A stretch of DNA of 64,000 bases from Tubiluchus corallicola (lineage: Eukaryota; Priapulida; Priapulimorpha; Priapulimorphida; Tubiluchidae), in the NCBI GenBank assembly GCA_030141605.1, contig JAQGDQ010000018.1, positions 1,154,501 to 1,218,500 of the forward strand, given 5' to 3'. Position 1 is the first letter of the stretch; each line of letters opens with the position of its first letter. A program made the position numbers and the translations under genes. The notes under the pieces were generated by a model. That model made no database searches and was not told the origin of the DNA. It saw nothing but the letters and a program-made list of their open reading frames with translations. This document shows, in pieces, positions 50,801 through 62,800 of the stretch.

Positions 50801-53800
50801 TCCTGTACATTGCTTCACTACAAGGTTATCAACCTCTTTGTCCCAGTAAAATCTCAGTTGACTTTCCCATTCAAATTCTTGTGCATCTATAATGCTAAAT
50901 AAGTCAAAAATATCAATAAACAAACTTCAGTATATCTTGTCTTCAATATATTTTGACAATGAAGCACATACTGCAGCATCATGTATAGATAATACACTGT
51001 AAAACATAAAATTAGATAAATAAGTGTAAAGTTATATTGAAGTAATGAAAGTTAATTTTACTGAAACAAAATTACTGGGAAAAACCTCACTTATATAATT
51101 ATACCAAACAGCCTATAATAAAATTAATAAAAAGTATGACTTCGAAATTTTGCAATTAAACATAATAGGCTTAAAATTTTTATCATGGTGTCAAGTAAAA
51201 CTTGATACATACTTGTCTCTCACAAAGCAGTCGATGATATCTCTGGCATGAACGTCAATTATCAAAACAGTGTTAAATTTCTTCCGTGTATTACTGTCCA
51301 TCGGAGACCTAACCTATGTTACATATACTATAATTAGAAAAAGTTTATAAAATTGTACAACATATAACTAGGAAAACACCAAATGTATCCTTGTTTGTAC
51401 ACTTCATTTTGGCTGATTACTTCTAGAAGTAGTTTACATCAAAATACGTTAATATTATATAGCAAAAAGAACATACTTTTTTTACAAGGTCATCAATCTG
51501 TGCATGGAGTTTCTTCGTGTAGTTCTTCATTGCCATCTTATCTCCAGATTTAATCTTGCTGAATACATGTTCTACTTCCCAGGTCCACCATACTTGGTTG
51601 CCAGCTAGACAGACCATGCCTTGATATTGTAAAATCCAACCCACTCTATAATATATTTTAACACACTTTATCACACTGTTTTTTCATTTAATTTAAAACC
51701 CTACTGTACAAGATAGAAAGTATCTTCCTTCGCTGCAAGAGATTTGCTTTCTCATTGGACAACTTTTCTCTACAGTAAGATGTTTGCTTGTTACTTTCAA
51801 CTTTTGCATTATGTGGCAATGCTTTTATGCAAAGCTGGTTTTGCTGTTCTGTTTCTTGATTTCACATTTAATTATCCTTGTTCTTGCTTTGTTCAATAGC
51901 GATGCACTTTGCTCCTAAAATAATTATTATGGGGACAATGTGTAATTTGACTGCAGCAGAGTAGGCCATTATACATTAATTATACCATAGCCATATAAAA
52001 CCATTTATCCATTACCAACAAAGATAAAAATGTCTGCCTGTTTAAGTAAACTAACTGAGTGCTGCTGAAAAGAACAAAACTAACCACTGCCTAGACTGGT
52101 TATTGTAGAATAGAATATGGCTTGTTTGGCAATTGTATTTCTATTGTTTAGACTGTGCCGGTTCAGACCCGAATATGTCACCATTTTATACCAATATTCT
52201 GTACTCTGTCGCTACACAGGAAGTGTGCTTAGTTACAGTCACAGGTTCTCGTTTGGGAAAATTTATTAAATATATAATGCGCTACTCTATACAACAGTGA
52301 CAATATTAACTTTAATCTGCAAAAAATAATGAATAATCTTATCCAAAAGAATTTCTATCTCTATAGAAATTTAAATGAAATCCACAAATAATAAGAACAT
52401 CACATTACACAGTTTATCAACAGTTCACCTGGTAATGTTATCACAGTAGTAGAAAATAGCCTCCTTGGTAATTAAACGATTAGTATGCCACATTTCACGT
52501 AATACATTGGTCATCCACTCTTCTACTCGACCTTCAGCAGGTATGAATCTGCGGAAAACCATCTCTTCACCCTCACTAGATATCATGGTGGTCACACTCA
52601 GTTCTTGACCTGGCTCATGAAATGGGTTCTCAAATTTCAAACTGGCTATGTTATCATACATCTGAGAATCAACACAAAAGGTTTAAATTTTATTAGCAAA
52701 CACAGACATATAATAAATATAAAACACTTTTGAATATTTTTTAGATATAAACAAAAATACCAGATTTATAAAAAAAAAGAAAAACGTGTTTGAAAAGTAC
52801 ATATACTGCAATCACACTCATACATGTTGTACATAAAGTGAAACTATCGAATACTTTGACAGCAAAATACTATTTACAAAAAATAGTGACCTAACACCTT
52901 GAAACATATGAAATAGTTTAAACTATTTCAAAAAATAGTAAAATACGACTGATAGATATATCTGGGCACTTCTAAAATATCTCAAATTTTCCAAAGAACA
53001 TGACATACCTTTATCATGTGTTCTTGAACACACTGAGGATCGCTGCTTCCCAGAATAGACAATAACTCATCATCAGAAATGAAGAAAAACCTAGCAATAA
53101 CGTACACAACTTATTTTCCACTTTCATTTTATAACTGTATGAACACATTAATTAGTGCAAAGTCGTCTATTTGGGATCATTAATACACTTACAGCTTTTA
53201 TACATGAACTTTTTGTCAACTTTAAAACATTAAAATGCAGAGTTACACATGATGAGAAATCTGGAAGTTTACCTTGGAAATGCATTCCTTTTAGAGTCTA
53301 GGTAGTCATTCAGACTTTTTTGGCATTTTTCTAGGTCAGCACTGAGATTTTCTAGTTCTTGCAGTCTGTTAGGTACATGGCAAGCAGTCTTTATGTTTGG
53401 AGTCTTTGCTGTTTCAAGCATTATCTACAAATTAAAAAAACGTCATTCAAAAGGTTTCAAAAATTAGTAAAAACATACAACAACAAAACTAATATTTCAT
53501 TACACAAATACAGCTATTTTACAGTAAGTGAAACTGTAACTAACCTGTTTAAAGTTCTTGTCGGTAATGTCAAATTTTTTGGCTTCTTCTGGAAGCTGTG
53601 TCCGAATGTCACCACCAATAAATATACTTTCTAGATACATCCACTTGCGTTGCACAACCATCCAGACCTATAAATTAACAGAGGAAGAACACTTCAAAAT
53701 GGATCATAACTTGAGTCCAAAATAATATTTTTACACCTAGAGAGACTTGTCAGGGGTAAGCTGTTACATAATTGCTTGACCTCAAAAAGCCTGTACAAAA

Positions 53801-56800
53801 ATAAATCTGTAGACGAAAATCGACTTTTCAGAAATGTTAAAACCAAGTCACCCCATTGGATTAGTCATTCCTTTATCCTGCATCCATTGAAATCTTGCAA
53901 ACTGATTCTGTAGTATTATATGAATGCTAGTTACATTTTTTTATGCCCGTAAAAAGCAAATGGACAGAAAAACATGGGGCAAATTTAAAAAAAGATTTTT
54001 TCACTTACCTCTAAAACTTCACTGATAAGAGACAAGCTTTTTTCCCATGACTGAACCGTGTTGAGGAATGGACCTACAAAGCGAGAGGCTGACATGCTCT
54101 GCAGGTTCATTGCATTATCATCTAAAATCTGCAGAACTTCATCGATAGTTCCAAGAATGAATCCCCGTTCTTCAGTCCCTTTCATGTATTTTATTATATT
54201 GAATTTCATGTTGTCCCACACTTCTGTGATTTCTTTAACACCCTATGTATAAATTTTTTGACGATTATAATTTTGACTAATTTAGACATATTTGACAAAA
54301 CTTCATTGTAGCTGATTTAACACTGAAGTACTTTGAACATTTTTAACAGCACACAAAACATATAACATTGGTTGCAAAACTGTAAGACCTCTCAATTACA
54401 GAAATGTTGTATTATGGATTATTGAAAGGTAAACTAATCATGGAAAATTTAATTAAATATGCTATTATAACTAATCAAAATAGGCATTAGTAGTAACAAC
54501 TGATCACTAGAAATACCTGCATTTTTCCTTCCATTTCTTTATGACTAGAAATAACACAAACGTTCAAAAGGATTAACTGCACAACACCTCTACATACCTT
54601 TTCAATGCTCAGTTCTTTTGATGCATTTGTCACAATCTCAGCAATAGTTTCTTGGTGCTTGTGTAATTCCATTGAGAACAAGTTTTCCAGAGTAAAAATT
54701 TCTGGATTCATGTCAAAATTTTTTCCAGTTTTCTCCATTAGTTCTTTCCAGTGCCTATCGCCGCAGAAAACAGTTACTTTAAAACCAAATAATCCATTAC
54801 AAATATCTCTGTTAAATGTACATAATTATAATTTTAGGACAGTGCTTTTAATATTTACTATGAATTACTTAATTACTTATTGTGCTCTGCCATATAATGA
54901 GGATATTTGTTAAGTAATGAATACAATTCATTGTATACCAAATAGTTTAAACAAATTGTAAATGTAAATAGGTAATACTCTGTAAATTTAAAGTTAAGAT
55001 GCTTTCTAGTATACAACCACAACTAATAAAATTAAAAAAATTCATTTTTGATTACCGTTCTCGCAAAGCTTCATGTTTCAAGTCAGAAAACAATGGAACA
55101 GATTCCTTGAATGCCCTCAGTGTTTCTTCTATGACTCTTGCAACGGGAAGGTATCTAACTTCCTTCGGTAAGCGTTTTAACTGCTTGATAAAAGTATCAA
55201 TGCCATCTTGTAAAACTTGAATATCTAAATCTGCCCACAGCGTCTGAGACCACTGCTCTCTTGCTTTCTGCAAAAAATGAGGTTCACATAAATCTGTTAA
55301 TTAAACTTTGTTAGTTAAGAAACAAAGTAAATTGGAAATAACAACATTATAGCAAAAATCAACTGTGCTTCTATGTGATCAGCAAAAACTTCAATAATTT
55401 TCATGAGTAATTAACTTGATCAATGTTTGTTTAATTATGGCTGATGAGTCATAAAAACTATAGATAATTATTGAATCATAAGTAGGACACTACTGTTTTA
55501 AATCAATGCCACAGAAGTATATACATTGTTCAAGAAAAATCGGGAAGTTTATTTTGAGCTTTTGTAAGTACATGTGTGCAGAAACAAAAACTGGCTGTCA
55601 ACAATCCAGGCCAATACTGTTTAACATTGAAATTACTATGTTCTTAGAAAAAATAGAATGTTAGTGGTTCACATCAATGTTAAAAAAATATCATCAAAAG
55701 TTAGCATACCTTCTGTTCCACATAAACTGCATACACTTGCTGCATACCAGCCATTTCCTTAGCCAACTTAGTTAAATCAGGGTACATTGTGATTGGCAAG
55801 TCAAAGAGTTTCTCAGCATTAGCTATTTCTTGTCTTTCAGTCTCCAGTTTCTGCACAGCAACAGCATAGTCTTCTAGCATTATCACACCTGCCATGTGTA
55901 AAATGATAAACATGTACTAACCTGTTTATTACTACATATTCGACAGTCAGTAAATTACAGCATTGCACAAAGCACTATATTATATAATAAATTAATTACT
56001 ATGACAATGTATTTCAATATGTGGGAAAGAAAATTATTTCACCATGATCTAGTTCTTGCCCAACTGCACCAGGTCCTTCGGTATGAAACTCTTCAGCGAA
56101 TTTTTGAAGTCGAGCAGCAAAATCTGCTATATGCCGCTTTGTTATCTGGATAAGAGATTTTTGTCTAATATAGTTGTTTTATAACCATTAAAGCCTAGAA
56201 ATTTTGCAGATGCGCATAAGTTACCCAAGGCCTATTAAGTTCAGAATAATGAGACTTTTACAAGGCCAATATTATTCTAGGTGATCCTATGGTGACTGAT
56301 GTAGGAATGTGGTAAATGATGTGTTGTAATGCCTGTTGATGGTGGTGATATGGATGGTGATTCTCTAATGTGTGATGAAGTGGTGAGCAATGCTTGATGA
56401 TGTATGATGATAATGTGTGACTATATGTAATGTCACTAATTTGGGATGTGTAATTTCAATGATACAGTGATGAATGAAGATGCGAAGACATAAGACACTG
56501 AAGGTGTCACCAAGCTAAACTGAAATTAGACATTCGATATATTTCTATTGTCAAACATTAAACACTTAATATTTAAATGCATTAATATAGTTTTATTTAT
56601 AAACAGTGTAAATTTATAGTAGCACATTTATAAGATTCACTAAACTTTGTAAAGAAACTCACCTCAGTAAACTTCTTTTTCACAGAAACCAGACTGGCAT
56701 CTACCTGCTTAGAATCATACACAAGATCATCCCACACTTGTCTAACTCTGTCTGCATACTCTTGTTGTTCAGCTGGTACCTATAGAAAATAAATGTCACA

Positions 56801-59800
56801 AGGGATATAATAATAAACAATATTTTCTCTATACATGCAGTGTAAATTAGTGAGCCATGGGAATATTATTAATCAAGTAGATTGTTTTAGTTTATTATTT
56901 TTCACCTTTGTCTTTGAAAGGGTCCACTAACAAACAAAGTCAAAGTCCCATTAACTAAGTTCTAAATGTTATTCACCTTACATAGCTATCAAGTAGTCAA
57001 AACACCCACAGATAATTGATAAGGTAAATTTGAATTTTAAGATCTCAAGGCAAGTCATTAGTGTGAAAAAGACTGAATTTGCCAGCCCCTAGCATTTAGA
57101 CAATTCCAAAACCCTGCATGCAAACCACTCTGCCAAGACCAAGCAAGGGGCTTTGAAACATGTGAAATCAAGTGAGCGAGCTGGCTTCTGTGTTGTAATA
57201 TCAGCTGTGTAGCAACATACATGTTGTGCTGCAATTACAGTTTTGTAACTACAGCCACTTTTTAGTTTTGCTATATTTTTATTTTATTATACTTTTTATT
57301 TGTATTATAATTTTCATGTCATCCACTTGTTTTGTATAATACAGAAGCTTTTCATCAAAATTAATCATAGAAGGATTTCTCCTTGCCCATTTTGCCACTA
57401 TTTCCGACTTATCGCATTTTCACAAAGTTTTGAAATTCTTCCATGCTGTGAGATGCTGCTGTACTTCTGTACCATAATTATATACTTACGCCAATTTTGT
57501 ACATTGCAAGTGTACGATAGCGCTCCTGAATTTCAATAATTCGCGACTCTACATCAAGAGACATTTCTCGAATATCTTTAATCGACTGAAGCACATATTT
57601 TAAATCATCAAGAGTGTTTGGTGGTTTACGTAGATCTTCTGAACATTTCTAAATGAATAATAAATCACAATGCAACACTAAGCTATTTCATCTAAAAATA
57701 TAACAAACACTATTTTTGAATCGTTGTTAAGAAACAAATGTAAATGAAAATAGCTCATAAAATTATACAAACACTAGCATAATTTTTCAGTACAAAACTA
57801 CTGTACAGTAACAAAAGTACAAATATAGAAAAAACACTAATGTGAAAATACTAATACAACACGGCACATACCGCTGTCTTAATTTCATTTTCCAAATAAT
57901 ATTTTTATAAAATGTAAAAACCTCTAGATCTGTTTTCAGTTTTCCGAGCATCTCTCTGGCAGATAGATGAAGATGTTCTCCTATGTGCTGTATCCATTGT
58001 CTGCAGTGCTCTTGCACCATATTGATCACAGGTGCCAAGTGCATTGAAATACAGTAGACATCTTTCACTTTAGATGTGTTTCCAATCTATAAAATACAAT
58101 TATAAGTACAACAATAATAGCAAAATTATTTTTACATTGAACAGACTTTATACTATGATAAAACAGAATATGATCCTGTTTTATAAAAGAGCGAAATTGA
58201 CTTTTGAAATTATTGCGGGGTCATAAAAAAATAAGCACATTTACAGTCAGAATGTGAAACAACTAGAGAAATCAGTGAGAGACCAGAAAATTTCAAACCA
58301 GATGAATTCGTTGAATTTTGCAGGTACATGCCGAATTTAATTTTAGTTCTGGAATTTCACAAGAGGCAATTACACATAGACCTAGTTTAGCTTAAATTGC
58401 ACTGCAACAGCTTGACAACTTCTGTAATTTAATTTTGCCATTTTTCATTTTAAGATTTAATAATAGTTAGACTTTTTAATAGTGAACTTATCTGAAAAAT
58501 TTGTAGAGGGATATCAAAGATAAAGTTATCCTATCTTGCATTTTTATTTCGTGCAAAGCAGCATAGAACTGTACAACTTCGTGTTGTATAATTATTATTA
58601 AAAGCATTTATAATTTTCCACTTGTTTCATGGTCAGAGTCATAAATACTGCTCTGTGTATAATTTTCCATAATTCTGCTAATATGGTACAAGGTCCTGAC
58701 TTCTGCACAACATGTTTTTGAAAACTAGGCACTGTTGCCCATGTAAGTATGTATGGTTAAAAGCATGCAACTTTGAAAAACTAACAATATTCAACATCTG
58801 AGATGATAAATCATTTTGAGCTGTAGTCTAAAACTGGGCACTGCTTTGTGTGCACATTAGAGAGTTGTATAAGCACACATCTATTAATAAAATAGTGTTT
58901 GTTTACTATTATACAGTTATATGGTACTGTTACTATAAGTCTTACGTCATCTACTTGTTTTGTATAATAGAGAAGCTTCTCATCAAAGTTAATCACACAT
59001 GGATTTCTTCTTGCCCATTTTGCCGCTATTTCGGACTTATCATATTTCCACAGGGTTCTGAAACGCTTCCAGGCTGTGAGATGTTGCTGTACCTCTGTTA
59101 AAACTTTCTGAATGTTACCTGTAAAGTAATTAAATTAAGTGGTAACCACATTACGCACAAGCACTGTTTATTAATGACCATCAAAACTACTTTCTAGCTT
59201 AACAGCTGATGTAGCACTCTGTCATAATATTTTAAATAAACAAAAAAATACAGCCATATTTCGTTTATTCCCAAAACGCTATCCAAAACATGCATTACAC
59301 AAGAAGTTTCGTGACTACTGGAATTCACCTATCTGAAGATACTATAACTATATGGCTGAGTGAAATAAGTGTGATGCCAATTGAAACCTGCAATATTTTG
59401 TTTTAGCAATAATGTAATATCGTTTTGTAAAAAGCTGGGCACTCAACTTGAAGAATGTAGTGGCTTAACATGACTCACTTGTTAACGTAGCTAACAAACT
59501 ATTTACATCGGGATGAATAGACACATCACTGAAGAAACTGTATATAATAGGCTCATCTTGATTATCCATTACATATGGCGGAGTTTCAATGCAAGATTTA
59601 CGCATCCAGCGTATAAACTGTTTGGTTCTGCAACAAAAATGCAATGATAAACAAACAAATATACAAACGATAACTACAGAACAAACTATAAGAATGTGCT
59701 TTTAAAAAGTTTCATCTTGACATGCCACTCAGCAGTAAGTCAGCACTCAAGCAAGCTGCCACTCTGTTCATTTGACAAGAAGCTAGCTTTAAGATCCAAA

Positions 59801-62800
59801 ATAAACCTAGAACTCTAATATGTTTATTGAATCGAAAAAGTATTATCTGCTTTAGTAATCAAATGGTATTGAAGGACGTCTACACAATTTTGTTCCTAAA
59901 CTCCCCACTAGCACAATAAAAAGAATGATAAGAGCATTGTAAAGACGTTCAATTGTCCATGGACTCTGCCAGCAAGAATAAACAGAAGACATTTTGTCGT
60001 ATAATGGTTGCTCTATTTTCGAGGTTTAATTTTTAAATAAAATAATGTAATGAATGACTGTTGTAGCTAGCGCTTGTGGTGTCTGCCTGGAGTGGCTTTT
60101 GAGTTTGACACTCCATAACTAACCTGCCCTCTGATGAAAAATAACAATGTAACACATCCTTGATTAGGAAGAATTTAGACTTGAAAAAAATTGGCAGTGC
60201 AGTCTTGCAGCTTGTGATAAGTTGTAGAGATAAATTGCTAAAATAATAAGGCTCTACTTAAAAAAATTGTTTATAAAGAAATAAATTATTGTCTTCCCTT
60301 GCTGCAAACTTTCAACAGAAGGTGCTATAAGTTGTGCTTTCGATAAATTAAATTGTGTCAGGTGTTTTGCCTCTATAATGTTCCAACAGAAAATGCTTTT
60401 TAGTGCACTTGATCAAAGTGCCGCACTCTGAAAAGTGCCACAAGGGCAGACTGCTGCATTTGCCACTCCCTAGCTACGGTACTGCAGTGAATGGACTATG
60501 AAATCACAATGATTATGAGAAAAAATAGAAACAATTGCCATTAACCCAGATTTCAAACATGCCTTCAGCAGCTACAAACAAAGTCATTTTTGCTATACAA
60601 AACAGTGCAACTTACCCATCAACGATATCTCTGACACATCCAAGCATAAGCTTGTAGACATCATTAGTGTGAGGAAAAAGAAGTATGTCTGGAGAAGCCA
60701 GAATTGTTTCTGCCCGAAATAGAGGCTTTCCAGATATGATCATCTGATTGAAGCGTCGTAAGTTGCTAGTAACAAGCTAAAATAAGGCAGTATCGCAAAA
60801 TGACACATTTGCAAAACAATTTTCCACAAACACTTTTACTTTTATGTAAAACTGGTTTACCTCAGTTTTTTTACTTAGGTATTTCCAGCATTGTGTTACT
60901 CTATTTTTTGTGCTAAAAAAGCAAATGCCTCAAAATTTAGAGCCTCCCCTTTAAAATATTATGATGAAAAATTGTAAAAAGCACTAACTTTCAACACAGC
61001 GTCAAACACACGCTGCTCCCAGTAGGCGTAGTACTTTTGTAACTTGGGAGACTTTCCTGTGTTTGTATGCACAACTAGTCCTTCCATTTTAGTTAGCAGT
61101 GGCCCAATTGCTCGATATTTTCTTGCTAAAGTCTCTATATCCTTTGATCTCTCTCTGTCAAGATAATCAAAGTATTCCTAGAAGAAATAAGATCGACAAA
61201 ATATTCATGTATACACACTTTTGAGTCAAACATGAACTATAATGAGCAAAAGCAAAAAGAAAATTAAATTTTGTTTAAAAAAGCAAAAAACAAACTAGTT
61301 GACAATTTAGTTGACTGAAGTTTTGCAAACAATAGTTACAGAATTGGGCCTTGAAAAGACGCCAGCCTTTTGTTTGAAAGTTCTAATTGAGATTTTATTG
61401 AAATCATATTGATTGATTACATAGGAACTGCATGTAACAATGAATTCTGAATTTATAACTTTTCAACCCATGACCCATGGGTCAGGGATCAACCAGTCTC
61501 GGTGTAACTTATACCATTCAATTTGTCTCATTGAGACCTTTCATTTGACTTATTACAAGCTAGGTTTGAACGACTCTGGAAGGCATTTGTCTAATCGACC
61601 CCCATTTTGCCACAGTATCACAGGTATCATTGGTATCATAGGTTAACCAGTCTCACTGTCACCTATACCATTCGATTCGCTTCTTTGAGATGCTTCATTT
61701 GATACGCTACAAGCTACTTTCAGTTGACACTAGAAGGCATTTGTCACATTGACCACTATTTGCCGATTAGTGGGGTTGCAGGTTAACTAATCTCATTGTA
61801 ACGTATATTGTTCACTTCACCTCATCAAAACTTTCATTTGATATGCTTCACGGTACTGCTACTCGACACTAAACGTATTTCTGTTCCCGATCCCATTTTT
61901 TGCTTTTTGATCCTCTACTGGGATCACAGACCAACCAGTCTTGGCGCAACTGATGCCATTCAATTTGTCACATTGAGATCTTTCATTTAATATACTACAA
62001 GCTAGTTTCGGTTGACAATGGAAGGCATTTGTCCCCCCAACCATTATTTTGCTCCTACTAGGGTCAGAGATCAACCAATCTCTGGGTAATTATTAGCATT
62101 CAATTTGTCTCATTGATACCTTTCATTTGACATAGTACAAGTTAGTACTGAAAGGCATTTGCCTGCAAGACCACTATTCTGCCCTATAGTGGAGTAACAG
62201 GTTAAGCAATCTCATTGTAACCTATATCATACAATTTGCCTCATCGAAACCTCTCATTTGATTGCTACAGATCCAAGAAGATTTTGCTATTGCAAAATAA
62301 TAATAAATACATGGGTAGTGGGAAGCAAATTAAAATAAGGAAGTATCGCATCCAGCTATACACTAAATATTACTTAAAAAAATAAAAAATGTTAATCAAC
62401 AGAGTTTCTTCTTAGCAAACAGCTAAACATTTGACAGCAAAAATCATACCTTACAATCAGGTAAATCTACGCCAGGCTTTAACGGTGGTAGATGAAACAG
62501 ATTTGCTTTTGATATAAAAGTAAGTCGGCGATTAATATCTGTTGCATTCTTCTTTATTTGATGCACAAGTGATTCAAACTTTCCTATCGCCTGTTTAAAA
62601 AAACAAAAATTTTACTTGTTAAATAAATATGATATTGACAATTTAACGACAAAACACAGGCTATTGTTTAATTACTTAATCGCAAAAAAGACACTGTGAT
62701 CCAACTTTCAAAATTTCACAATCCATTGATGTGCGCTCTGTTAGATTCAATCACTTGCTATAATAAGCACCAAAATTATGTGTAAAATATACATTATGTA

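Noticed and set aside
50881-50894. Acceptor TATAG nearest to the AAA1-proximal exon
   Set aside because: It gives the wrong phase with exon 51213-51313. The TTTAG just upstream keeps the frame and the conserved [11 protein letters not shown].
57318-57472. Functional alternative exon
   Set aside because: The in-frame stop, lost donor and missing acceptor make splicing and coding impossible as it stands.
61461-62270. CRISPR array
   Set aside because: The repeats are contiguous, diverged units of ~142 bp without spacers, in an animal intron.
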